A stretch of 64,000 nucleotides of DNA from Nematostella vectensis (Eukaryota; Cnidaria; Anthozoa; Actiniaria; Edwardsiidae): contig NC_064047.1 in NCBI RefSeq assembly GCF_932526225.1, positions 2,231,501 to 2,295,500 on the forward strand. Reading direction: 5' to 3'. Each line of letters starts with the position of its first letter. Within the stretch, counting starts at the first letter, position 1. The position numbers were made by a program, and so were the translations under genes. The notes below the pieces were generated by a model. It saw nothing but the letters and a program-made list of their open reading frames with translations, had not been told where the DNA came from and ran no database searches. Positions 1-11,918 of this stretch are shown piece after piece.

Positions 1-99
1 CTTCAACACGACGACAATGTCTTCAAAATTGACTCATTCGATGACCTCGTAAAGCGGCTAAACTCTATCATGCAAGCCTTCTGTATGGCCAGATTCTAA
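1..99 (+). CDS. C-terminal exon of a VWA-domain-like protein (partial)
   Basis: The window opens inside an open frame of 32 residues ending in TAA at 97-99. The peptide has the pattern DNVFKIDSFDDLVKRLNSI followed by a Cys. This resembles the last beta strand and helix of VWA domains, where a V-F-x-V-x-S-F-D-x-L pattern leads into the final helix and a closing cysteine. The rest of the gene lies to the left of the window. Only this fragment is visible, so the family call rests on a short motif. A second, unrelated VWA exon lies on the minus strand at 62467-63000. Confidence 0.45.
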   Translation, partial: LQHDDNVFKIDSFDDLVKRLNSIMQAFCMARF

Positions 100-479
100 G
101 CAGATGTTTGATATGTGGTTTAACATACTATTTTTGTGCTACTGATGTTAATTTAGAATGCGGGTAACACCAGGTGTCCGTTATAAGTTAGGACCTTGTG
201 TCCGGTGTCCGGTAGGCTTAGGCCTTGTGTCTGATAGATTGGGCTTTAAGGATGGTATCAGAATTGTAGTAATTTTAGTTAAAAAGATGATTAAACGATT
301 CTCCGCAATTCTTGCTTGATGATTTGTTGTTTATTGTGGTGGGAGAAGCTCAGCCAATGGTTTGATACTCCCTTAAAAAAATATAACAAATTTTGAAAGC
401 AAGACACAAATACCAGTCACTTAACGCTAAATCCCCCTGATTTTTACTAACTCTTTACCCAGACCAAGTTTACACGTCA
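100..479. other. Intergenic, no recognised feature
   Basis: This is the presumed 3' flank of the VWA-like exon. It contains a short GTGTCCG-rich stretch at about 170-235. I see no coding exon or repeat of note. Confidence 0.4.
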
Positions 480-1030
480 ACCAATAAATGTAATAATGCT
501 CATAAAAATAATATTAACCAATAAATGTAATAGCAAATCGCCCTAAATGTTATAGCAGGCATTTCCCAAAGCCCATAAATGCCAATAAATACCCCATCAG
601 AAATGTAATATGTCATTCTAACAATGCTAACAATATCCATGTTATAACACCCATAAATGGAATCTAACGCCCATAAATGGAATAATAACAACCATATATG
701 GAATACCGCCCATAAATGGAATAATACCAACCATATATGGAATACCGCCCATAAATGGAATGAAAATGCTCATAAATGGAATACTAACAGCCATACATGG
801 AATAATAACAGCCATATTTGGAACAACGCCCATAAATGGAACAATAACGCCCATAAATAGAATAGTAAAAGCCATACATGGAATAGTAGCAGCCATATAT
901 GGAAAAAAAGCCCATAAATGGAATAATAACGCCCATAAATGAAATTATAACGCCAATAAATGGAATAATAACGCCCATAATGGAATAATAACAGCCATAT
1001 ATGAAATAACGCCCAAAACATCATAACTAA
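480..1030. repeat. Minisatellite, ~18-24 bp units around CCCATAAATGGAATA
   Basis: About 25 imperfect tandem units contain CCCATAAATGGAATA, alternating with an AACAACCATATATGGAATA variant. Both strands give low-complexity open frames, which are products of the repeat. The array degrades at both ends, so it is not a fresh expansion. Confidence 0.9.
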
Positions 1031-1219
1031 TAAATGTAAAACTAACCAATGGGTGTCTTGGGAGGTGTTTCTGTGAAAGTATGCGAGAAATGAACGGTAT
1101 AGAGACTGTTACAGGTCTATGGGCAGTGCGGAACATTACCATTGTTGGTTATATTTGATAAACAATCTGATTAACCAATCGGAGATGAGTATTACTATGC
1201 CCAGTCTCACGCGGACACG

Positions 1220-3300
1220 CCACAACTCAGAGTAGGAAAACAAAATGGCGGTTCCGTCGGATTTTCATACCTGTTCTTCTTAGATGAAACTACTATGTTT
1301 AAACGTTTATATTTGATCCTGGAATCAATAGATTTGCTATGATTAGTAAATCTCAGGGATGGCAGTCATTATACATTGCTGCACTAGTTTGCTATTAGTC
1401 GATGTAAAAAAAGTCATTACCACAAATGCTCACATTATGGCTTTTTAAAAATGGATTCTAGAGAGGGGAACTTGTTTGAGAGGCTAATGTGATTATTCAA
1501 TGAGGGGTGTATGTAAACATCGGTGTTAGAACCATCCCCAAAGGACTTCATTGTATTCAATTCTGTTTTCATCATGATTCTTTTTATCAAACAAAGCAAG
1601 TTTTGTGACACAAATCGTGCACAATACAAAGGTCCTAACGAGTAAGTACGCAGCTGCTTTGTCTCCTATTATCTTTGCTCTACAAAGGAGTCCTTTTGTC
1701 TTTATTCTTCTCGTTCTTTGTGTCGAGGTGCGATCAAATTGCAGCTTGTAAGAGCTGCGTACTGACCCGTTCTAACACCAAGGTAGAGCCATTGAGGGGG
1801 TATTTCATTGTGTGTGCAGGAAAATGGAAAAAAGGCAAAGAGTGTAAACTAGGGCGAGGAAAAGGCATGGTAAGGGCAAAGCGGTGGTGACTAAGGTATG
1901 TCACATGGGGTGTGCTGACACAGGTTGTGAAGACAAAGTAGACTTGTACCAGGTTTGATTACTAGGCCTTGGAGATTATAGGAGAATGGGAGTGTAGTCA
2001 TACCCTGGGTACCAGAGGCTCCAAGCTGCACTAAAGCAGATATCATATAGAAAATATCATTTTTTTCATATTTGGTGATACTTCAGGCCCATTTCTTTTT
2101 TCTAAAAAAGTTTTTTTTATAAAAAAGGAATTAAATCAATTTGATTTGATCGGCAAGTCTGAGTGTTGAAGCTCCCTTTTAAAACTATAGTGATATTAAG
2201 AATTTATATGTTTGGGGTATAGAATTAGGTTTGGGTATTCGTTTGGGAGGTAAGTTTCTATGCTTGATATATTTTATGTATAGAACTCAGGTTTGGGTAT
2301 TTTTTTGGGTATTTTTTTCGCAAATGCTTATTTTAGCATATTATGCCCTTCTTTTTACCCCTCTTGTACCAGGTTTGATTACTAGGCCTTGAAGATTCTA
2401 GGAGTATGGGGTGCAGTCATAGATATCATACTGTATGGAATATAAATATTTATATTTGGTGATACTTCAGGCCCATTTTTTTTTTTAGTTTGTTTGTTGT
2501 CTTTTTTTTAAAAAAATGGAATAAAATCTGAGAGTTGAAGCTCCCTTATAGCAAGATTTTGTATGCCTGGGCTATAGAATTTAGGTTTGGGTATTTGTTT
2601 GGGAGGTAAGTTTCTAAGCTTGGTATATTTTATGTATAGAACTCAGGTTTGGGTATTTTCGGGGATGAGCAGGGAGGGGGGGCTAATTTATCAAAAAGTT
2701 CTTATCGCAAATGCTTATTTGAACATATTATGCACCTCTAGCATTAGATTTTAGAGGGAGGCACTGGTTTGAGTGGCTATGTAATGCGCTTACTCAATGA
2801 GGGATATTTTATGGTGTGTGCAGTCAATTGGAAAAAGGCAAGGGGTGTAAAATTAAAGGTTGAGAAATGTATGGTAAGGGGAGTTAGATTGTGATAACTG
2901 AGGGCATGTCACATGTGGTGTGCTGACGCAGGGCCTTGGAGGTGAGGAGGATAGAGTTTTTTTTATAAAAGGGAATAAATAAATTAAATTTGATAAGCAA
3001 ATTTTCCTTCTGAAGCTTCAACTATAGTATTTTTTACGGGGCTGGCAAGTTTCAAGCTATTGTATGTTTTAGGAGTAGAACTCGGGTAAGGGTTACTTTT
3101 TGGGGGGAAGGGGGGGACTATCTATTCTTGGTGGAGTTTGTTGTTGTGGTGGTCGAAGGGCAAGACATTTTGGCAAAGAACGAGAAGTGAACCCCAGAGA
3201 CAAGGGAAAGGTAAAATGGTTTTCGGCTAAATGTTTACACGGATTTTCATACCTGTTCTTCCGCGATTTTTACCTGTTGAAGTATAGACGTTGGGCCTTG
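1220..3300 (+). repeat. Old degenerate tandem duplications, no gene recognised
   Basis: Several blocks recur in the same order and orientation. ATTTTCATACCTGTTCTTC occurs near 1262 and 3243. A 'ttctagag...tcaatgaggggt' block occurs near 1451 and 2746. The 'tgtgtgcag...ggcatggtaaggg' block occurs near 1800 and 2815. TTGTACCAGGTTTGATTAC with its downstream sequence occurs near 1945 and 2364. Many substitutions separate the copies, so the duplications are old. Open frames inside do not look like conserved proteins. Confidence 0.6.
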
Positions 3301-3887
3301 ACTCGCACTTTCGTTCTCACAATTCAACCTCCGCTCTCCTCAACTTTCACCATACCTTGTGGGCACTCATTTCGGCTTGTGGTGAAAATTGTTTTAGTAT
3401 GCCATGATCCTCATTTATCCTAGTTTAATCCTGTCAAGGTTCGAAGCCGTAGAATTTGGTCCATCACACTAATATTCCTCTTTTTCTAAACTTAAACATT
3501 ACGAAAAGAGTTGATCGATTTTACGGCAGTCTGAAATAAAAGCGCTCAATTTGAAAAGGTTTCCCAAACGATACTACTTTCGAACACAGGAATTTATAAA
3601 TCAAATATCAAACTTGGTATAAAGCAGGATATTTTGCTGTTTTGGTCACTTTTTGCGATGCGACGTCCATTTTGAATATTTGCATTATAAGTAGGTAAAT
3701 CGATATTACCAAAAATGGTAATGTGCTGCACTGATGGGTGTAATTACATTTCTTGGGGTTATTACATCTATGGGTGATAAACGTGCTATCTTCTAACATT
3801 ATCATCTCAACATGCAGGAAATTTTGGAAGCTAGCTATCGTTCGTCACGCAATCGTCATGACAGTGTCATACAATGGTAAGGCTCAC
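3300..3887. other. Non-coding flank of the LamG/lectin gene
   Basis: I see no supported exon here. It should contain either the next intron or the 3' end of the minus-strand gene at 3888-5492. Confidence 0.3.
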
Positions 3888-3979
3888 GCTGGCTTTATAC
3901 AGATGTACGGCCGCTTCTCGAGGGTATCATTTTTTGTCTTCCCACTTGCCCCAGTCACACCCTCTCGCAACCACGCAGT
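3888..3979 (-). pseudogene. C-terminal C-type-lectin exon with an apparent frameshift
   Basis: After acceptor ...GGCTTAG the frame reads a Cys, then the pattern GCDWGKWEDK, the usual 'G-x-W-x-D' lectin core. It runs into TGA immediately after a run of A residues. Reading on in another frame restores the conserved PYIC end and then a GTGAGC donor. One extra A in the homopolymer would explain this. The upstream acceptor motif is itself duplicated nearby (3977-4010, 'gcagtctaagccatc' twice). Confidence 0.45.
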
Positions 3980-5492
3980 CTAAGCCATCACCTAGGCAGT
4001 CTAAGCCATCCCCTATAGCCTTGAACTAAGTTTAGATAGCTCACGGGGGCTGAATTTGACCAACGGAATTCCCCTTTGGTTACCTGGTCATTGAGTCCAA
4101 TCCACGTCTCTTTCCCAAGGACGGTAGCTTCTGCATTATGAAAGATATAAAGAAAATTGGATTAGCAAACGCAATCCCGCTTAGATGTGACGGTTTATTT
4201 TTATAGCGGCTAATGTTTCTTTCCCTTTCATGCTACAAACTATTTTTCAGGGGAGGGGTAGCAGACACTGCTCCCACTAGTTATTAATATTATCATTTTT
4301 AGGGGGGGGGGGGGTGGTGGGGGCATATACCCCAGTGTACCCACCTCTCCCCTTTCCTCGCTACGACCCCGGTCTAGTATTATAAGTACATTGACATTAA
4401 TCTCATCTAATGTATACACTCACGTTGAATAGAGCGCACTTCATTTCCTTCAAGCTTCTTGTCGAACACCATCAGATGCGACAGACAGGCATGTATAGGC
4501 ACCTCAACGTCTTTCTTCAGCCCGATGAAGTAGTTTGGAACACCAGTGCTTATAGCCATTGGTTTTATATCAGTGCTCTGATTTATAGCAACCTTGTCGC
4601 CGTCCTGCATTATTTTTGCTGTTCCCCTATACCTCTCCCACACTCCAACTATGAAATGCCACCTATTTATGTTGATTGACCTGTAATATTGATAATAATA
4701 AAGATAATAATTTTAATGATAATAATAATAGTGATTATTATGATGATAACGATTACAATAATAAAAGCCCTCCGCAGTACAAGTGCATTGCAGACTATGT
4801 GCGAAGATCTAACAGCAACAGATGACAATAGACAATAATTGTAGAAATGGTTTTGGTGATAATAAACGAGATTCAGACCCCATTCTGATTATTTAAAACT
4901 GTCCCTCTCCGAGGGCACCCCCAACCCAGCCCCGCTATTTTAAGGTGCCCTTTTCCAGGCCCTCATCCTATCATCGCATCAAATCTTTCCCTTTCTAGTT
5001 TGAGACCGAAATCACCAACAATACCCCTTTCTAACTAACAGATAAAGAGCGTAACAATTTATTTACAAGCCTACTCGTAGCTACAAGTTTTTTTTTATCG
5101 AGTCAGTGGCTTAACGTAGGCTTTTTATTTACGCACCCTCCTAACCTGCGTAGCGGCGGTTTGTTTGTGTTTTATGCAGCGCGAAACTAGGGCTGAAAAA
5201 AAGAACAAAAAAAAAACATAACGCAACGAAAAATAGCATAACGCAACGAAAAAATAATAAAACCCACCCCCTGGTACGCAGGGTAGTACCCTCCACTCAA
5301 TTTAAAACCGTCCTAAAAAAAAAAATTCAAGTTGTCCATCATTTCGCATCCGTAGGAAGAAAACGTGCGAGTAAAAATGCATGTTAGTCTACTTGAACAC
5401 TTTGACCCACATGGCGATGGTCACGCTGGTGGAGCTAAAGTCATAGCGAGGAGTGGTGGCGTAATCGTCTGAAGTGCCGGGGAAAATTAGTC
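3888..5492 (-). CDS. LamG-like plus C-type-lectin-like protein, partial multi-exon gene
   Basis: Four exons can be built on the minus strand. Exon a, 5492-5393, encodes the start of a LamG/concanavalin-like fold (pattern FPGTSDDY, then TIAMWVKVF) and ends at AA|GTAGAC. Exon b, 4662-4424, joins in the same phase and encodes WHFIVGVWERYRG, YFIGLKKD and HACLSHLMVFDKKL, typical of the second half of a LamG domain; its donor is GTGAGT. Exon c, 4130-4045, encodes the lectin signature TWIGLNDQ followed by GEFRWSNSAP. Exon d, 3979-3888, encodes the lectin end with DCVVARGCDWGKWEDK and PYICIKP, but these two halves lie in different frames, separated by an A run. A middle LamG exon may be missing from my model. 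Such proteins are normally secreted or on the cell surface, binding glycans or matrix. The gene may be a pseudogene, or the A run may be a sequence error. Confidence 0.6.
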
Positions 5493-6777
5493 CTGGCAAA
5501 ATTTTTCTTGCCGTGTAGGGGTCACAGCATATCTAAGCGTGATGACGATATCACTACATCGTCATAGAAATCCCACAAGCTCCCAGAGACATAAGCGTGA
5601 AAAGGACTCCAATATTTTGAACTCTACATCTTTAGCGAGCTGTGCGTTGCGTAACGGACTAAGACAGGCCTGGGATCCTGGCTATTGCCTCCCTATTAAT
5701 ACGCGTGTACCTCAAGTGGTTTTGTATTGTACAGTTCGCTAGATAGAGGTGCTGACCGAAATCTCCTGCCTAGCCATACGGTTATTCAGCACATGTCTGG
5801 AAGTATGGTCTATTTTTTTCTCAATTCAATTAATCTTAATATAATACCTTGACGAGTTCGAATCTCGGTCAAGCCTGTAGCTTCATTTTTTTTTCTCATT
5901 TTGTGTAATATGTTTGATCTCTAATAAAGTTACGTCTTTTACTTGCGCATAGCCAGCTAGCCGGCTCTCATGCTATAACTAGAAAGACTACAGAGCATTA
6001 GAAAAAAAGCTAGATGGTCTGCGTTGGAGTGGTGTGTGGACATGCCCCGACGAAGGGCTAACGCTTGAGGGAACACAACGCCCCCTCCCCTTCCCGAAAC
6101 ACGTTAAAAATGGCATATTTCGTCGTTCGAATATGTTCTGATGCCGAAAATATCCATTTTAAAAGTTACTTGAAAAAATTTATTTTAGATAATGTCTCAT
6201 ACATTTACTGTATTTTTGGCTGGTAAAAGGGGGGGGGGGGCAAGGCCACCCCACGGCTACGCCCCTTTTGTGCCCTTGAACGCTCGAAACGTCAGCGCAA
6301 CTACTTTTTCACAAAGGCATTTAACATACCTTTTCAACTTTGTGTTGATTTATACCTAGCCGGCTCTCAGTCGGGGTTATTCGGAAATGTTTGTTTTCGA
6401 ATATTGGGATTTCTGTGGCGAGCGCAAGACCGAGGTGATTGCACCCTCACCCCATAGGATTCGAGATATTCCAAAATGAGAGCCAGTCAGCCTAGTCCAA
6501 GGCGTTTTTACCGGGATTCCTGTGTCGGAGATGCACCGCGACAAACTTTGCGCACTTTTTAATAATTTTTCATTGTTTGTGGAAAACGGTTTAAGCGGGA
6601 TTCCTGTGTAATCAAACACACCGCTTATTGCCCTTGAGCCCACAGTACATAGTTTGTCTCTTTCGACAGTACTTGATCGAAAAGGCAAGCTGTACTTATT
6701 TGTGTCTCCAGCATGGTAAGATAGCATCCACCTTGTTTATTTTCAAGGTTTGTGCGTTGTAATTCTGTGTAGAGAGA
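5493..6777. other. Intergenic region upstream of TIPRL, no recognised gene
   Basis: It contains a tRNA T-arm-like hairpin at about 5850-5875 and a G run at 6230-6240. At about 6505-6620 there are two copies of a sequence around 'cgggattcctgtg'. The last 100-300 bp should hold the TIPRL promoter; I recognise no clear TATA box. Confidence 0.35.
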
Positions 6778-9700
6778 ATGAAAAAGACGGAGAGATTTCA
6801 GTTTGGTCCTTGGTCGGTTTCATCTGTCAAGGGATCGATACTCAAAGCAAATGACACAGAAAGGTAACGTTATATAGTATGTGAAAAACACCAAGAGAGT
6901 TTATGCGGCGGAATACAGAGAATGTATGAACATTCTCACAAAAATAAGAGTTGCGATGAGGTCCAAAATGTGACACTTGCTTAATGCGGTTGAGTTGACA
7001 GCTATGATATACAAATGAGATCTGCACATTGATTGCTTATGGTCGAGAACAGTGCTTACAATAGGTTGTGAATTTGCCATACTTAACTTAACTTTTTTGT
7101 GAAAATCTATGATGAATCTATTTTTTAGAAATTTATTTTCATACAGTAGCCTTCTGTATCATAATTAGAATCTAAATGTCTATTTGTATCTACAAAAGTA
7201 TATTGGCTCAACGCTTATTCAGACGTTGCTCTAAATTAGTCGCACACAAATGATTGCAGTGTTGTGTTGTGTTGTGCTTTTTGGCCTTGCAGAACAACTG
7301 GTGAAGCCGTGCTTTGTGCAATGCCGAACTTAATTCTGCTTTGCTGAACTTAATTGATTCAGATGCTGAACTGTCCATGTGCCAGATAAAAAAAAATTTA
7401 TTTGTCACTGCACGAGCGCGATGTATGGACCATGCCTTACTCATACATACTACCATATTTTCAGTTTCATTGCTTTTTTTCAACTTTTATCAAGGGGCCA
7501 AACTATATTAAGCATACTATTAAGTGTACATACTGTATGTAGCATTGTCCAATGGGTGGCCTTTTAATTGTACTGTACCTCAAACTGGGAACTCTAAGTG
7601 ACTGGATATTTAAACAGGGTTATTTTTCCTTATTCATTCCTGGTTTAATACTTGTTTCTTAGGCTCTCTGCTGAACTCTCCTTACCGGCCCTACCAGAAA
7701 TGACGTTTGGGGATAACTGTTTAAAGATTCAGCATGCGTCTGGGTTTGGTATCCAGTTTAATGCCATTGATGCAATAAAGTTAGTTGACAATAAACACGA
7801 CCTGATGAAGGTAGCAGTGGCTGACCAATGGCAAAGAGAAAGGTACAGTAAGTTGAAATAAATAACACTAATTATTAAAGCCACAAACCTCAAATGTCAA
7901 AAGACAAAAGAATCCATTAGACAAAAGAATATATTGAAATCTGCGCTATAAAATAGGTCATCCGCTCTAATCAGTCACGTCCTCAAAGATACTTCTAATA
8001 GACTATGTACTGCACTGGATCTGTACCTGAGGAGGGGTGAGGGGGGGGGGGGGGGGTGGATATGGTGCTGTTTGGCCATTTAGTGGAAAATTTTCTCCTA
8101 GATATATCCTCCTACCTCACAGTGGTACTCAATTTTCTTTCATTTGGGCAGACCCTCCATGCTAATGGGGTGGTTCTTGTGGACTCCTCTGGCTGTGGGT
8201 TCTGTTCTACTATACTGTATACAGAAGAACATTATGGGTTTATTTTATGGGGTTATTTTAATGGTATTCTGGAAAATATATATGATAAATCATGCCATTG
8301 ATTTACTTCTATTTTTTACCTTATTAAGTAAGTGGAACTCATAAGCAGCAGTCAGTTTTATTGCTTTTTTGCCACTTACACTGATAATGATTTTTTTAGA
8401 TAGTGGTATATAAAGAGTTTGTTTTTTCCTTAGACAGGATTCTATGTTATATAAAGTGTGTATTTTCCTCAGACAGGGTTCTGAATTCATTAAGGAAGTG
8501 ATTAAGCCATTTGATTGGACCTACACCACAGATTACAAAGGAACACTGATTGGAGAGGCAGATAATTCCCTTAGGGTAAGATAATACTGTACTCTGTATT
8601 ATAATAGCCAAATTGTTTAATTTCTTTTCATTCATATTTCAACTCTCACTTCTTAATTTTTGAGATTATTGAAGGTAAAAAAAGTGTTATTAAAACCTGA
8701 TTTTATTTTCAGATCCAGCCAACAACTGATAGAATTGATATTGAAAAATTAAAAGTGAAAGAAAAGATATATTTTTATGAGGATTTAGTACTGTTTGAGG
8801 ATGAGCTTGCAGATAATGGAACAGCAAAACTGAATGTCAAAATGGTAAGAGGCTAATGCTGGCTTGTGTCTACCCAAATGGGTCCTACAAAATATTTGTT
8901 AAAGAGTGTTGATCGGGCACTTTTATGTTATTGTTTACATTTGTATAAACAATGAAATATTCACACAAGGAAACTTGTTGTGAAAACTTTTATTTTGCTT
9001 CTCTACCATCATCCCAGGATTATACAACAAATTATACCTGTGTATTATAGTTTTGTATAGTTTAATGATTCGGAAATGATATAAGTTCTTGTTTTACAGC
9101 GTGTGATGCAAAGCTCTCTGTTCCTGTTGCTTCGCTTTTTTCTAAGAGTTGACAATGTCATGGTCAGAATTAATGATACTAGGCTGTATCATGAGGTTTG
9201 TGCATTTAAGATATATTGATTTTTCAAGTTTTTTTAATAATTCTAGTCAACTCTCACATTATATTCAGACACCTTGCTAGTAGGGATTACTACATTGGTG
9301 CATTGTACAAAGACTTGTACAAATATTACAGACTCATGATTGCGGCACTAAAATACACAACCCAGTTGGTGTATACAGATTAGCAAGAGTTGACTGTCAA
9401 GCATGTAGTAGCTAGAGGGATGCAGAGGAGGAAACTAGGACCCCACCCCTACCAAAAAGCTGGTCATTTCTATATGGTGGACCAAATTTCCAAAACAGTG
9501 CTCCCCAACTTGCAAAACCTACACTCGTATGCACCTGGATGTTGTTTGTGTTTTATATTACAAAACAGTCCATTCCTAGATCTTGAAAGAGAGAGTGTAT
9601 TTTCTTTCTTCCTCAGGCTGGCACATCGTACTTACTTAGAGAATACTCCTCAAAAGAGAAAGAAGTTTCAAAACTAAAGGTGTGTACATAAGTGGTCTTT

Positions 9701-10093
9701 TGAAGATGGTGACACAGGCCAGCATTCCCAATGTTTTTTTTACCCCCAATACAAGTTAAAAAAATGCTATGAAAGACGGAAATTTCGGCTGTACATCCTC
9801 ATCCGAGAATTTACAGTCCCCAATATAAAACCAGATTATAACGTTTTCAAGAAATCTCCTGGAAATCTCACTGAATATCGGACCCCATCACCCTGAAATT
9901 TCATTTTTTCACAAAAAGTCTTCTCCACCCTGATATTTCTTTTTGTGTCTTTCAGTGCTCTCTCGTAGACCCCTCGGAGCTAAACGAACATTTAGACACT
10001 AAACTGGAGTTGTTTGAGAAGCTGGAATTTCCTGAGGGTGTAGATTGCACAAATGGGGTAAAAACGAGCGCACGGGCAGTAGCGTCTACATGA
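6778..10093 (+). CDS. TIPRL: TIP41-like protein (TIPRL), complete seven-exon gene
   Basis: TIPRL/TIP41 proteins bind the catalytic subunits of PP2A-type phosphatases and modulate TOR and stress signalling in the cytoplasm. Seven exons splice in frame: 6778-6863, 7663-7842, 8473-8575, 8713-8844, 9100-9195, 9617-9679 and 9956-10093 (TGA at 10091). They total 798 nt, or 265 residues, close to the usual ~270. The ATG at 6778 precedes the conserved FGPW motif of the family N-terminus. Later landmarks are LPEMTFGDN, the GFGI-F-NA-DA stretch, [22 protein letters not shown], the [14 protein letters not shown] core strand and NDTRLYHE. All introns are GT-AG, and the phases (2,2,0,0,0,0) agree throughout. 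No frameshift or stop is seen. The C-terminus after LEFPEG is divergent, as usual in this family. Confidence 0.95.
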
Positions 10094-10311
10094 CCAGACA
10101 CCTGACCAGACACCTGAGCGTCAGGGATAATTAAGTTTAGTCAGGTCAGTCTTTTTTTGTTACAGTAAAAAGAAACAATCTGAGGAAAGAAGGGAAGATG
10201 TCAAAAATAAGTCAAATGAATAGGGAGAGTAAAACGTCGTCAGGAAACACGTTAAAGAAAGGAGGGGAGAGGAAAGAAGGGGGGTCTGTGCAACCCCCAA
10301 TGTACGCGCTT

Positions 10312-10397
10312 AGAATAAAGGGACAAACGTGGTGTGTGAAAGTGAAATGCAATTAAATGTCACTTTATCTTTTAGTCGAAAACAGCTTTGCAATAAA
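10312..10397 (+). terminator. Probable polyadenylation signals of TIPRL
   Basis: AATAAA hexamers occur near 10314 (GAATAAAGG) and 10393 (GCAATAAAATG), 220-300 bp after the TIPRL stop codon. This is a usual 3' UTR distance. A GT repeat follows at about 10431-10448. Confidence 0.4.
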
Positions 10398-10399
10398 AT

Positions 10400-10800
10400 G
10401 CCTCACGGGCCATCGAGTACACCCAAAAGTGTGTGTGTGTGTGTGTGTGGAAAAAAAAAACAAATACATTTTAAACTAGTTTTGTAGATTAATTTTTCTG
10501 ATCTTTTACTGATTTATCTCCGACTGGCCTCTGATAACAATGGAAGTTTAAGTAGGTGCTTAGACAAGTTTGCCGGTTAAATTTTCCACTCGACTGACTG
10601 AACTCGTTTTGTAACTTATTTCCTAGCACCAATGAAATATATTAATTCTATCCTAAAAAATACGACTAGCATCTCCCAAATTGAGATGTATCCCCTCACA
10701 CTACCTCCTCTGCCCTCTCTTCGCTCCCCTTCAAATCCCCTCTCCCCCCTTCACTGAATAAATTGTAGTATTTTTTATACACTCCGTAGCTCATTCCTAA
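10400..10800. other. Intergenic, no recognised gene
   Basis: AT-rich sequence with a short (GT)n tract near 10431. Open frames here show no conserved pattern. Confidence 0.3.
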
Positions 10801-10801
10801 T

Positions 10802-10892
10802 TCCCTGCTAGCAGAGGCCTCTTTTCTTTGTATTTCGCTGGGCTGGCGTTCAGCGAAATACAAAGGAAAAAAGGCATCTGCTAGCAGGGAAA
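10802..10892. mobile_element. Foldback element (CTGCTAGCAGAGG termini)
   Basis: The sequence is nearly self-complementary. CCCTGCTAGCAGAGGCC leads into TTTGTATTTCGCTG, a short loop, and then the reverse complement, ending ATCTGCTAGCAGGG. The same terminal sequence recurs at about 12265, 12952 and (inverted) 13720. This marks a family of short inverted-repeat elements in this locus. Confidence 0.7.
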
Positions 10893-11581
10893 TTCCTGAG
10901 GGCTCAAATACATATATTTTATTATTCTTTTTGTATACGTAAAATAAATGTCGCACAGTGCTTTCTCCTTTGTCATGATGGTGACAAAGTTTATGAGAAG
11001 TCACCCCACATGGCTTGGTTCTAGCACGTATCGTATGTCGTGGTTATCAAGAAAATACCTCAACCTTCTTCTACTCAGCCTACATAGGTATCAAGAGTTA
11101 AAGAAAAATTGCTTGCTTGCTTGACTGATTGGTTGTTTTAAATCATCTCGAGTTCACGTTGTGAAAAACTACTTACAGCATCTCAGGGTATATAGTATAG
11201 TAAGGAAACGGGGCAATATATCGGTCCTCAAATTTAAATCGGGAAAACAAATCATGAATTAGCTGTCCGTTCAAGCGTTTTATTTTTCGGGGTTCGACTG
11301 TATATTCAAATTGTTCAATTTTTTCCAGCACTCCTTGCTCCTTGCCATGGTTAGTCATCTAGTTATTTCACTGTTTGCCGTAACTTTAATGATTCGCATG
11401 TTTTGTATGTCTAATTGTCACCAGAACAGCCCTCGGAATTCTTCGGTTCTAATCGCCGATTGTCCTGCGAACGTTGTGCAGCTTTTCCTACTAATTTCCT
11501 CGACCATATTCTTGGTTGTCGATGTCTCAGTCAGACCTCGGCGCGCCGGCTGCTCAGCTTTTAGTATGATCCGTTCAGATT

Positions 11582-11683
11582 TTAGTCGGAGTATCTGAGT
11601 TGAAGAATAGCTCCCATCACAAATAGAATAATTACAACGCCAATTATCCCCATGGTGAGGCCAACTTCGGTGAAAAAAGGCAT
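11582..11683 (-). CDS. Possible 33-residue single-pass membrane microprotein
   Basis: An ATG-to-TAA frame of 33 residues has a short polar start (MPFFTEVG). A strongly hydrophobic segment of about 20 residues (IIGVVIILFVMGAIL) follows, then a short polar tail ending RYSD. The architecture is that of a tail- or signal-anchored microprotein. I do not recognise a family. Chance is a real alternative at this length; the clean membrane segment and the flanking sharp charge boundary are the only support. Confidence 0.25.
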   Translation of the reverse strand: MPFFTEVGLTMGIIGVVIILFVMGAILQLRYSD

Positions 11684-11918
11684 CGTAGCAGCGTAGATGA
11701 ACTATTTGAAATTGCGAACGTTATGGATATTATGGCGGTCAAGCCGTTAAGAAATTGAGTATTGCGCGTCTACTGGGTAAACACTTTGTGTATTTGTCAT
11801 CGATGCGTCACGAAATATGTCACAGTGTCAAGAAGAGTGTAACGGAATGTCGTTATTCGCGGCCAACCGCGCCGACATTTTATGCCCCGGTTTGTGAGTG
11901 ACTCAAAGAATCCATTTC

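Noticed and set aside
5845-5880. tRNA gene or tRNA-derived SINE
   Set aside because: A T-arm-like hairpin (GAGTTCGAATCTC) is present, but I find no A box, anticodon stem or acceptor pairing upstream.
8038-8344. ORFs in TIPRL intron 2
   Set aside because: They lie in the intron between exons 7663-7842 and 8473-8575, begin near a G run and show no conservation pattern.
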